DNA of 64,000 bases from assembly GCF_001642995.1 (NCBI RefSeq), contig NZ_LOHS01000174.1, positions 42,971-106,970 of the forward strand, written 5' to 3'. A program made the position numbers and the translations under genes. The notes under the pieces were generated by a model. The model saw nothing but the letters and a program-made list of their open reading frames with translations. It was not told the DNA's origin and searched no databases. The first letter of the stretch is position 1. Every line of letters starts with the position of its first letter. This document shows positions 51,735 through 60,018 of this stretch, in pieces. This stretch comes from Streptomyces jeddahensis. GTDB taxonomy: Bacteria > Actinomycetota > Actinomycetes > Streptomycetales > Streptomycetaceae.

Positions 51735-52516
51735 AAGGCGAGCCCCGCGGGTACGACGGCATCCGCCGCTACCTCGTCTCCCTCCAGCCGACCCTCACCG
51801 CGTGGACCACATCCGGCGTGACCACACTGCGGCAGATCATCTCGGCCCATGCCGAGGCGGCTGTGGAGGGACTGTCCGGCTATGCCCGAAGGGCACTTGC
51901 CATCACCCTGCGCAGCCTGTTCAGAGCGCTGAAGCGGGAACGGGTGATCTTCCGTAACCCTACCCGGGACCTGCCCGTCGGCGACCTCAAGGGCATCCCG
52001 AAGTCCGTCCCCTCCGACCTCCTGGCCTGACTGCTCGACCAGGCCAAGGCCCCGTTCGGCCGCCTCGTCATCGCGCTGGTCGCCATCCAGGCGCTGCCCG
52101 GACACGAGACCGGTGCCCTGCAGTCCAAGGACCTCGACATCTCCCGCGGCACCCTCGAAGCGCGTCGCGGTCTGCTGCGCCACACGCTCTACCTCGAGGA
52201 ACTCACCCACCAGCTCGCAGCCGACTGGATGACCTACCGCCACCGCCGCTGGCCCGCCTCGACCAATCCCCACCTACTGGTCAGCACGAAGACCGCCGTC
52301 GACCCGGATCACCCTGCCGTCAGCATGGGCACGCTCCGCCAAGTACTCCCCAAGGGCCTGACGTTGAGCGGACTGCGCCAGGACCGCGTCCTCAACGAGG
52401 CGCATGAGAGCGGCGATCCGCTCAAGCTGATGCGCCTGTGCGGCATCACGGAGAAGACCGCCATGCACTACGTCGGCGTCGCACACCCGGAGCGCACCGC
52501 GAAGCTACCGCGCTGA
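51735..52516 (+). pseudogene. Tyrosine recombinase/integrase with an in-frame stop
   Basis: Reads YDGIRRYLVSLQPTLTAW, ARRALAITLRSLFRALKRER, VIFRNPTRDLPVGDLKGIPK, then TGA at 52028, then LLDQAKAPFGRLVIALVAIQ, LHSxx-like LSGLRQDRVLNEAHESG and IRYA-like AMHYVGVAHPERT in the same frame. This is a widespread Streptomyces recombinase. The stop makes it inactive unless read through. The 5' end is unclear. Confidence 0.75.
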
Positions 52517-52621
52517 ACCTTTCCTGGACGGCGCGTCGGCGGGGCCTCCGTTGTGGCGGACTGGTCTGCCCAGCGCCGGCACCACCGTGGCTCCTGATGC
52601 CCAGGGACGAACCAGCTGCCG

Positions 52622-53074
52622 TCACCGTCTCGCTGGGCCCGCGGCGGTTGCGTCGGGTTCTGTTGTGGCGGCGTCAGTTCCTGCGGTGACGCGGCGGTAG
52701 GCGGCGCGAGCGTAGAGGAGGCGGGCCAGCGTCGTACCCAGGAGGACGGCGGTGAACAGGCAGGTGAGCCAGAACGCGTCACGCTGCCCGGCCCAGGTGA
52801 GGGTGCCAGCGGGTGGAATGGCGAAGCCGTTGAGGAAGAGCCAGCACAGAACGGCCGTGCCCGGGGCTGCGGTGTAGCGGGCGCGCAGTCCCAGCAGGGC
52901 TGCGAGCAGGGACAGAACGGCCAGGGCGAGTGAGGGCTGGTTCGGACCCACGAGCGCGTTGAGGAGTGCCACCAGCAGCAGTGCACCGCCGGACGCCGCA
53001 GCCCACACCAGCGGCGTGGCCACGGGCCGGGGAACGGGCCTTGCCCCAGTGCTGACGGACACCCACTCAACCAT
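52622..53074 (-). CDS. Small multi-span membrane protein
   Basis: 150 residues with about four helices (ASGGALLLVALLNALVG, ALAVLSLLAALLGLRAR, GTAVLCWLFLNGFAI, AFWLTCLFTAVLLGTTLARL). Short soluble ends. The layout resembles DUF4118 (KdpD-type) modules, but the call is weak. GAAGGAAA precedes the start at 53074. Divergent from the TrkA-C gene. Confidence 0.65.
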   Translation of the reverse strand: MVEWVSVSTGARPVPRPVATPLVWAAASGGALLLVALLNALVGPNQPSLALAVLSLLAALLGLRARYTAAPGTAVLCWLFLNGFAIPPAGTLTWAGQRDAFWLTCLFTAVLLGTTLARLLYARAAYRRVTAGTDAATTEPDATAAGPARR

Positions 53075-53285
53075 GCTTGCGTTTCCTTCCGGTGCTCCCC
53101 GTCCCAGCAGAGGTACACGCCAGCCGTGTCTGCGCGCCGGTCCCGGCAACCGGACGCCGCTCGCTCCCTGCCGGCTCGGGACGGAGCTGGCGAAGGCCGA
53201 GTTCCAGGCGATCGCTAGGGTGTCATTAAAGATTGGCCAAAGAAACACCCGAATCAGACAGGGGACAGCCGTGGGTGCTGCGCGT

Positions 53286-53756
53286 ATGAGCAGTACGCCG
53301 TTGCCAGGGATCGGGGTCCGTTACGACCTCACCACGCGGGAGCAGCGTCCCCTGTCCGTGGTCGCGCACCGGGACGGGTCGCGGACCCTGAGCGCGTACC
53401 GCAAGGACGATCCGGATGCCTGCGCGCTGTCCGTGCGGCTGACCTCGGGGGAGGCGGAGGCGCTCATCGACGCGCTGATGCCGCAGCACCACAGCCCAAG
53501 TCTGCTGTCGACGACCGAGCTGGGGCTGGTGGCGGAGCGGATCGAGTTGTCCGCCACCTCGCACTGGAACGGGCGTCTGCTGGGTGACACCCGCATGCGT
53601 ACGGAGACCGGTGTGTCGATCGTGGCGGTGCTGCGCCGGGCGGAGGCGATCCCGTCCCCGGGGCCGGACTTCCGGCTGGCCGGCGGCGACACTCTCATCG
53701 TGATCGGCACCCGCGAGGGCGTCGAGGCCGCCGCGGCGATACTCGGGCGGGAGTGA
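53286..53756 (+). CDS. TrkA-C-type regulatory subunit of a cation/proton antiporter
   Basis: 156 residues. The first part (PLPGIGVRYDLTTREQRPLS) resembles KhtT-like subunits and the second is a TrkA-C/RCK-C domain (MRTETGVSIVAVLRRAEAIP, FRLAGGDTLIVIGTREGVEA). Such subunits gate CPA2 antiporters. The in-frame GTG at 53271 has a better ribosome site (AGGGGA) and may be the real start. The antiporter gene that follows has been gutted, so this subunit has lost its partner. Confidence 0.8.
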   Translation: MSSTPLPGIGVRYDLTTREQRPLSVVAHRDGSRTLSAYRKDDPDACALSVRLTSGEAEALIDALMPQHHSPSLLSTTELGLVAERIELSATSHWNGRLLGDTRMRTETGVSIVAVLRRAEAIPSPGPDFRLAGGDTLIVIGTREGVEAAAAILGRE

Positions 53757-53762
53757 GTCTGC

Positions 53763-53970
53763 GTGCACTCCACCGCGGTCTTCTTGATTCGTGCTGATCC
53801 TGGTGATCCTCGGCCGGCTCGCCGCCCGCTACACCGAGCCCGTGGCCCTGCGGCTGACGGGCCGTCGGGGCAAGTCCGAACCGGCGAGCGGCGTAGTGGG
53901 CGAGGGCGTGGCGTCGCCTGCGGAGGCGAAGGAAGCGGTGGACGATCAGGACGCGGTCGGCCGGTCATGA
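53763..53970 (+). pseudogene. CPA2 antiporter gene reduced to its two ends
   Basis: The start reads MHSTAVFLI, matching MHRTTAMLI of the intact antiporter at 58215-59435. A frame change follows at about 53790 and the sequence resumes LILVILGRLAARYTEPVALR, matching LILVIVGPLTARFTEPLARR near the end of that protein. About 350 codons are missing. Its ATGA overlap with the next gene persists. Confidence 0.82.
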
Positions 53971-54257
53971 GCGAGGACGGCTGGGCGGCGCTGACGGAGC
54001 GGGACACGGTCCTGCTGCTCGCTGCCCTGGCCGTCTACTTCGGTGGCGTCGTCGGGTTCGCCCGGAACCTGCCGAGGGTGCTGCGGCGCAGTGCAGCGTG
54101 GCGCCGGGATACGGAACTGCACACCGTGTCCAGCGTCTTCACCCTCACGGTGCTGATCGTGTTCTGGCCGGTGAGCGTCGTGTATCTGGCCTGGCGCATT
54201 GCGGTCAGGCGGCGCAGCTGGACCGAATGCATCAGGGCCCGCCTCATTCCTGCGTGA
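53967..54257 (+). CDS. Small membrane protein coupled to the broken antiporter gene
   Basis: 96 residues with two helices (TVLLLAALAVYFGGVVGFAR and VFTLTVLIVFWPVSVVYLAW) joined by a basic loop. Its ATG overlaps the TGA of the antiporter remnant (ATGA), so it probably belonged to that system. Its 3' end overlaps the convergent CBS gene by 14 bases. No family name. Confidence 0.7.
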   Translation: MSEDGWAALTERDTVLLLAALAVYFGGVVGFARNLPRVLRRSAAWRRDTELHTVSSVFTLTVLIVFWPVSVVYLAWRIAVRRRSWTECIRARLIPA

Positions 54258-54702
54258 GGAAGTGTTCCATCAGCCGGGCTGCCGTGATCGCTCCCACCGT
54301 CCTCGTTTCCTGGCCGTCGCTCTCGACCACCGCCACCAGCGGCGTGTGTGTACGGATCATCAACGCGGCCACCTGCGCGATACCCGTGTCGGGCCCCACT
54401 ACGGTCGGCAGGATGCGGTGGCGTGGCAGCCACTGTGCGACGGTGAGGCCCGCCAGCTTCTCCGCCAGCCGCTCCAACTCCGTGTCGTGCAGGGCGAGGG
54501 CCTGCGCGGAATCCTCCAGCGCGTAGTTCGGGACGACGACTCGCAACAGCTGCGATCCCGGCACGATCGCGTACGGCCGCTGATCAGAGTCGAGGACCAG
54601 CAGGGCCGGGAGTCGCCGGTCCACGAACAAGCGGGCTGCAGTCACCGCGTCGCCGTCAGCCGAGACCGCCGGATACGGTTCGGCCAGGTCACGTGCTCGC
54701 AT
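54244..54702 (-). CDS. CBS-pair protein 2
   Basis: 152 residues, a paralogue of the gene at 44343-44804 (both begin MRARDLAEPY). CBS motifs are seen in LFVDRRLPALLVLDSDQRPY, AIVPGSQLLRVVVPNYALED and TGIAQVAALMIRTHTPLVAV. The ATG at 54702 is preceded by GGAGAGGAG. It stands downstream of a second SPFH-NfeD pair, as copy 1 does. Confidence 0.82.
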   Translation of the reverse strand: MRARDLAEPYPAVSADGDAVTAARLFVDRRLPALLVLDSDQRPYAIVPGSQLLRVVVPNYALEDSAQALALHDTELERLAEKLAGLTVAQWLPRHRILPTVVGPDTGIAQVAALMIRTHTPLVAVVESDGQETRTVGAITAARLMEHFLTQE

Positions 54703-54927
54703 GCGCGGTCTCCTCTCCTCGGCCGACCGAAGGGAGCAGAGAGGCGAACACGGCGGGACGGACAACAACTGCCGCATCACCAGGAGCTCACCCGGTCGGC
54801 GCCGACGCAGAGATCTTGTGAACAGCCGACCAGACTTCCCGGCACACCACTACCGACGGTACTGGCGTTACCTCCGCTGGTCATCGGATGCGATCCCGGT
54901 GAGGGGCCTACCCCAGCGGGCGTGCCT

Positions 54928-55027
54928 GATCACAGGGGCCTGGTCGGCCACTCGAGCAACCGGGCGCCGATGACCGCGGTCTGCAGGGTGTAGCGGTGGC
55001 TCAGGTCGATGGGTCGGTGCCGGTCAG
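54928..55027 (-). pseudogene. 3' fragment of a PucR-type regulator gene
   Basis: About 100 bases are nearly identical to the last part of the regulator gene at 57084 (encoding HRYTLQTAVIGARLL and WPTRPL then the stop). No upstream part is present. It lies just beyond the SPFH gene and is probably a leftover of duplication or recombination. Confidence 0.75.
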
Positions 55028-55085
55028 AGCGTCGCCGCCGCTCAGTCGCGTCACCGCAGTCCCTGGCGAGAGCCCGAGGGTGGGC

Positions 55086-56195
55086 TCAATCGCCGGACGT
55101 CTGCCCCCGGCGCGGCACCTGGGGCGACATCGCGGCCGCGGCCTCCGCCTTGGCGTCGCTCACCGCGGCGGCGGCCTGCTTCTCCGCCTCGTCAGCAGCC
55201 GCCGCGGCGTCGAGCGAAACCGCCGAGCCTGTACCGAGCTCCGGAATCCGGCTTGCGTGCGATGTGTCGTCGGCGTCGGCGGCGGCTGCTTCCTCAGGTT
55301 GCGCGAGCTTGGGAGGACCCGCCGTCGACTGATCACCGAACGCACTGGTGACGGTCCGAACCGCCTCGGTCAGCTCCCCCGGGATCACCCAGAACGTGTT
55401 GTTGTCGCTGTTCGCCAGGTGCGGGAGCGTCTCGAGGTACTTGTAGGCCAGGACCTTGGGGTCGGCATTGTTGCGATGGACGGCCTGGAAGACGAGTTCC
55501 ACCGCCTTTGCCTCACCGTCCGCCCGCAGGATCATGGCTTGCTGCGTGCCCTGCGCCTCCAGGATGTCCTTCTGCTTCGTGCCTTCCGCGGTAAGGATCT
55601 TTGCTTGCCGCTCCCCCTCTGCGTGCAGGATGGCCGCGCGCTTGTCACGCTCGGCCCGCATCTGCTTCTCCATCGCTTCCTTGATGGTGGCCGGTGGATC
55701 GATCGCCTTGATCTCGACGCGGTTGACCCGGATGCCCCACTTGCCGGTGGCATCGTCGAGGACGGCGCGGAGCCGGGAGTTGATCTCCTCACGCGAGGTG
55801 AGCGTCTCCTCCAGGTCCATGCTGCCGATGACGTTCCGCAGCGTGGTCACGGTGAGCTGATCGATCGCCTGCAGGTAGTCGGCGACCTCGTAGGCCGCCG
55901 CCCGCGGATCGGTGATCTGGTAGTAGAGGACGGTGTCGATGTTCACCACGAGGTTGTCCTCGGTGATCACCGGCCTGGGGTCGGACGAATAGACCTGCTC
56001 GCGCACGTCGAGTTTGGTGTTGATGCGGTCCGCCACCGGCAGGACCAGGTTCAGGCCGGGTTGCAGCGTCCGGCGGTACCGGCCGAATCGCTCGATGTTG
56101 TAGCGGCGCGCCTGCGGGACGATCCGCACAGTGGAGGCCACGAGGAAGACGACGATGATGGCCGCCACGAGAGTGAGGATGACAACTGGTTCCAC
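55086..56195 (-). CDS. SPFH-domain protein (paraslipin/QmcA type) 2
   Basis: 369 residues. One N-terminal helix (VVILTLVAAIIVVFLVAST) and an SPFH domain (VPQARRYNIERFGRYRRTLQ, VYSSDPRPVITEDNLVVNID) precede a long coiled region (RAERDKRAAILHAEGERQAK) and an Ala-rich tail. Longer than copy 1 and of the QmcA type. GGAGG precedes the GTG. It follows NfeD by 29 bases and forms a pair with it. Confidence 0.9.
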   Translation of the reverse strand: MEPVVILTLVAAIIVVFLVASTVRIVPQARRYNIERFGRYRRTLQPGLNLVLPVADRINTKLDVREQVYSSDPRPVITEDNLVVNIDTVLYYQITDPRAAAYEVADYLQAIDQLTVTTLRNVIGSMDLEETLTSREEINSRLRAVLDDATGKWGIRVNRVEIKAIDPPATIKEAMEKQMRAERDKRAAILHAEGERQAKILTAEGTKQKDILEAQGTQQAMILRADGEAKAVELVFQAVHRNNADPKVLAYKYLETLPHLANSDNNTFWVIPGELTEAVRTVTSAFGDQSTAGPPKLAQPEEAAAADADDTSHASRIPELGTGSAVSLDAAAAADEAEKQAAAAVSDAKAEAAAAMSPQVPRRGQTSGD

Positions 56196-56224
56196 GGTGC
56201 CTCCGTTGCTGTGTGTTCAGCCGT

Positions 56225-56662
56225 TCACGGAAGGAGTTCGCGGGGGTAGACGATGGCCGTGGCGCCTTCGATCTCCATGACGTCTACCAACGCTCCCACC
56301 GGTATCACCAGACTCTCGTCGAGGGCGCGGGCGGACCACTCCTCGCCGGAGAGTTTGATCAGGCCGTGGGTTGCCGTGACCTCCTGCATGACCTCGGCCC
56401 GCTTGCCGATCAGCGCATCGCTGCCCTCGCGTGTGAGGGGTTGCTGTGCCATGTGCCGCAGCGCGACAGGACGGACGAGGACGAGACCCGCTGCCGCTGC
56501 TACCCCGAAGGCAACGAGCTGGCCGACAACGCCGATGCCCACACCAGCGACCACGGCGGCCACCACCGCAGCGCCCGCCAGCAACCCGAAGACCAGTGTC
56601 AGGGTGAAGAACTCCGCGGCACCCAGCACCCCGGCGGCGAGCAGCCATACGAACCACGGCAT
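56225..56662 (-). CDS. Short NfeD protein
   Basis: 145 residues: two or three N-terminal membrane helices (WLLAAGVLGAAEFFTLTLVF and a second) and a C-terminal OB-fold (GKRAEVMQEVTATHGLIKLS, then VGALVDVMEIEGATAIV). No protease domain, so it is the short NfeD form that accompanies paraslipins. AAGGAGG precedes the ATG. Confidence 0.88.
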   Translation of the reverse strand: MPWFVWLLAAGVLGAAEFFTLTLVFGLLAGAAVVAAVVAGVGIGVVGQLVAFGVAAAAGLVLVRPVALRHMAQQPLTREGSDALIGKRAEVMQEVTATHGLIKLSGEEWSARALDESLVIPVGALVDVMEIEGATAIVYPRELLP

Positions 56663-57083
56663 CGAATCGCCCTCCTTACAGAGGTCTTCTCCACCAAGCT
56701 ATCTTCGGTAACGCCGGGCAGAACAGACACGGGAGCCGTGGCTCTTGATTGTCGAAGCGTTTGCCCTGACCGGCGGGGTACATGCGGGCAGCTGAACGGC
56801 CGCGCCGGCGGTGTCAGGCTGCGTCATGGCTCCTCCCGCGGGACCGACGGATAGGGTCCATGCCACCGTCACACGCGGCCTTGCGGCATCGCCATCGGGG
56901 CCAGCACCCATTTCCGCCGGTACCCGACACCCATTACCAGCTGGCACCTGGGCGCCGACGATGAGTCCCTCCAGCGTCTCACCCAGCCGCTCCAGTTGCC
57001 GAGGGGGATCCCCGGCACACCCGGCCGACTGTGCCGGCAACGCCTTCGTCGGTTGGGCGGTGGCCTGGGGATGTGTCTGTGGA
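56663..57083. other. 421-base gap with no confident gene
   Basis: Contains the upstream region of the NfeD gene and an open minus-strand frame (56699-57040) that lacks a ribosome site and recognisable motifs. Confidence 0.5.
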
Positions 57084-58139
57084 TCACAGGGGTCTGGTTG
57101 GCCAGTCGAGCAGGCGGGCGCCGATGACCGCGGTCTGCAGGGTGTAGCGGTGCCTCGGGTCCGTGGGGTCGGTGCCGGTCAGGGTATGGATGCGTTCCAG
57201 GCGGTAGGTCAGGGCCCGTACGCTCAGGGACAGCCGGCGGGCCGCTTCGGCGGCCACGCAGCCGGTGTCGAAGTAGGCGGCCAACGTGTCCAGGAGCGGC
57301 TGGGCTCCACCGCGCGCCTGCTCCAGCGGGCTTAGGGTGCTGCATACGAGGTCCACCAGGGCTTGCCGGTCACGGGCCAGGACGGGGAAGACCAGCAGGT
57401 CGGCGGCGCGCAGCAGCGGGTCGTCGAAGCCCATGCGCTGGGCGACGTCGAGGGCGCCCCGGGCTTCTTCGTAGCTGTGTCCGATGCCGACGGCGCCGGG
57501 CCGGGGACGGCCGATGGCGACCTGGCCGCCGTCGGTGGCGGCGTGCGCCTGTTTGGCGAAATGGGTCAGGACGTCGCCCTGGTCGCCGGGGGCGATGCAG
57601 AGCATCCGGCCGTCCTTGGTGGTGAACAGGATCCGGCGGTTCTCGAAGCGGCCGAAGAGGGCGTCCTGCACCTGGCGGGGGACGGGGTCCGTCTCGTCGT
57701 ACTTGGCGGGGCCTTCGGCGACGGCCACGGCGTGGGCGCGCGACAGGCGCAGCCCGAACCGTTCGGCGCGCGCGGCGAGGTGGCCGGGGTCGCCGCGTCC
57801 GTGGAGCAGGTCGTCGATGAACTCGCGTCGGGCTGCTTCCTCTCGCCGTATGACCAGGCGCTGTGCGCGCTCGTATCCGTCAGCGAAGGCATCGACGGCC
57901 TGCTCGATGACGGCCACGACACTGTCCGGCGCGGCTGCGGTGGGCCAGCCTGTGCGGCTGGCCGCGAGATGTTCGCGCACCAGCACGCGCCATCCGTAGC
58001 CCGACGCGGCAGCTTTCACGCCCAGTTCGCGCCGGGAGTTCAGTTCGTCGCGGGTGAGGCGGCGGCCGGTGGTGGAGGCGTCCGCCACGATCTCGGTGTA
58101 GCCGTCGAGGAACTCACCAAGTGTGTCGTGCACGGTCAC
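57084..58139 (-). CDS. PucR-type transcriptional regulator 2
   Basis: 351 residues, a paralogue of the regulator at 47551. It shares RREEAARREFIDDLLHGRGD and the C-terminal HTH (TYRLERIHTLTGTDPTDPRH). It stands upstream of the NfeD-SPFH pair and just below a CPA2 antiporter gene, so it may control either. Confidence 0.85.
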   Translation of the reverse strand: MTVHDTLGEFLDGYTEIVADASTTGRRLTRDELNSRRELGVKAAASGYGWRVLVREHLAASRTGWPTAAAPDSVVAVIEQAVDAFADGYERAQRLVIRREEAARREFIDDLLHGRGDPGHLAARAERFGLRLSRAHAVAVAEGPAKYDETDPVPRQVQDALFGRFENRRILFTTKDGRMLCIAPGDQGDVLTHFAKQAHAATDGGQVAIGRPRPGAVGIGHSYEEARGALDVAQRMGFDDPLLRAADLLVFPVLARDRQALVDLVCSTLSPLEQARGGAQPLLDTLAAYFDTGCVAAEAARRLSLSVRALTYRLERIHTLTGTDPTDPRHRYTLQTAVIGARLLDWPTRPL

Positions 58140-58214
58140 ATACCCCTCCTGCCAGTGCGTACGCGTGGGCCAGCGTGACCCGAAGCGCCGCTGCCCGCCG
58201 ACCCGAGCTCAGAC

Positions 58215-59435
58215 TCAGACGTGGGCGTGTGCGGACTCGGCCCGCTCCGCGTCGGCGGGGATGACGGCCGGTGCCGCCGCGGTGGAGCGGCGGGTGAGGC
58301 GGCGGGCCAGCGGCTCGGTGAAGCGGGCGGTCAGCGGGCCGACGATGACGAGGATCAGGACGTAGGCGGTGGCCAGGGGGCCGATGCGAGGCTCGACACC
58401 CACGGCGAGTCCGGCGATGACGATGGAGAACTCGCCACGGGCCACCAGGGTGCCCCCGGCCCGCCAGCGGCCCGCCCCCTGGATCCCGGCACGGCGCGCG
58501 GCATACCAGCCCGTGGCGATCTTCGTGAGGGCGGTGACGACGGCGAGGAGCAGGGCGGGTACGAGGACGGGCGGGATGTCGGCCGGGTCGGTGGACAGGC
58601 CGAAGAAGACGAAGAAGACCGCGGCGAACAGGTCCCGCAGCGGGGTGAGGAGGCTGCTGGCGCCCTCGGCGACCTCGCCGGACAGGGCGATGCCGACGAG
58701 GAAGGCGCCAACGGCCGCAGAGACCTGGAGTTCCTGCGCGATGCCGGCGACGAGCAGGGTAAGTCCGAGGACGACCAGGAGGAGCATCTCGGCGCTGTCG
58801 GAGGAGACGGCGCGGCTGATCAGCCGTCCGTGGCGCAGGGCGACGTAGAGGACGGCGCCGACGGTGCCCAGGGAGATCAGCAGGGTGACGGTGCCGCCGG
58901 CCAGGCTGACACCTGCAAGCAGTGCAGTGAGGATCGGCAGGTAGACGGCCATGGCGAGGTCCTCGATGACGAGGACGCCGAGGACGACGGGGGTTTCGCG
59001 GTTGCCGAGCCGGCGCAGGTCTCCGAGGACCTTGGCGATCACCCCAGAGGAGGAGATCCAGGTGACCCCGGCCAGCGCCACGGCGGCCACCATCCCCCAG
59101 CCCAGGATCAGTGCCGCGACGGCCCCGGGTATGGCGTTGAGGACGAAGTCGACCGCGCCGGAGGGGTACTGGGTCTTGAGGTTGGTGACGAGTTCGGAGG
59201 CGCTGTACTCCAGGCCGAGCAGGAGCAGCAGCAGGATGACGCCGATCTCGGCGCCCGTGGCGACGAACTCCTCACTGGCCTGCAGGGGCAGGATGCCGCC
59301 GTGGCCGAAGGCGAGCCCGGCCAGGAGATAGAGGGGGATGGGTGAGAAGCCCACCCGTCCGGCGAGGCGTCCCAGCAGACCCAGGGCGAGGATAATCGCT
59401 CCGAGTTCGATGAGCATGGCGGTGGTGCGGTGCAC
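58215..59435 (-). CDS. CPA2-type cation/proton antiporter
   Basis: 406 residues with about 12 helices. The helix-breaking GVTWISSSGVIAKVL and VLVIEDLAMAVYLPIL (Asp in the ion site) are characteristic of KefB/GerN-like CPA2 proteins. No RCK or TrkA domain is attached. The intact paralogue of the remnant at 53763, it may use the orphan TrkA-C subunit at 53286. Potassium or sodium export is inferred. Confidence 0.88.
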   Translation of the reverse strand: MHRTTAMLIELGAIILALGLLGRLAGRVGFSPIPLYLLAGLAFGHGGILPLQASEEFVATGAEIGVILLLLLLGLEYSASELVTNLKTQYPSGAVDFVLNAIPGAVAALILGWGMVAAVALAGVTWISSSGVIAKVLGDLRRLGNRETPVVLGVLVIEDLAMAVYLPILTALLAGVSLAGGTVTLLISLGTVGAVLYVALRHGRLISRAVSSDSAEMLLLVVLGLTLLVAGIAQELQVSAAVGAFLVGIALSGEVAEGASSLLTPLRDLFAAVFFVFFGLSTDPADIPPVLVPALLLAVVTALTKIATGWYAARRAGIQGAGRWRAGGTLVARGEFSIVIAGLAVGVEPRIGPLATAYVLILVIVGPLTARFTEPLARRLTRRSTAAAPAVIPADAERAESAHAHV

Positions 59436-60018
59436 GGGCGTCGGTCCTCCGGTTCGGTGACGGCGGCGTCTGTGCCTTCTCGGCGTGCGGCGAGCGGGCG
59501 CTGCGCGTGAGGTCGGCGATGCAGGCGGGCGTACGGGAGCGCTCGGTCAAGTCGGGTGAGGCATGACCGGGCCGATCTCAGCGTGCTCGTGAGCGTCAAG
59601 ACAGGCGTCAGTCAGCAAGTGGCCAAGGACCGGGCGGTGGCCGCAGGTGGCCTCGGCCCGCCTGCCCGTGGGCCGGGCCGCGATGTGCCGGCCTGGCAGC
59701 GGATGCAGAGGGAAAGCCTGGTGCGTGCGGATCGCCCAGGAGATCAAACGCTGGGAACGGCAGTACCCGAATCAGGAACGTTGTCACGAGCCGTGTTGTC
59801 GATGCGCACAGGCCGATCCATGTCACGTCCCCCCATCGCACCTAGATCCGGAAGCGCCGGAAATGCAGTCCCCACAGAATGAGCAATCAGCCGCTCAACG
59901 GAGCGTCAAGGCTCGGTAAAGAAGTTTAGCGCACGACGAACTGCACGTACGCCGCATTCAACTATTTACAGGGAGGAACAGCGCTATGGGTTACGGCAAT
60001 TCACGGAGCGGTGCGGCG
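59436..60018. other. 583-base gap
   Basis: No gene is confirmed. It contains a strong ribosome site (GGGAGGA) before an ATG at 59986 that opens MGYGNSRSGA and then runs antisense into the 3' end of the CPA1 gene. This looks like the start of a lost gene. Confidence 0.5.

Noticed and set aside
56699..57040. Open minus-strand frame of 113 codons
   Set aside because: No ribosome site, no motif and poor composition in the second half.
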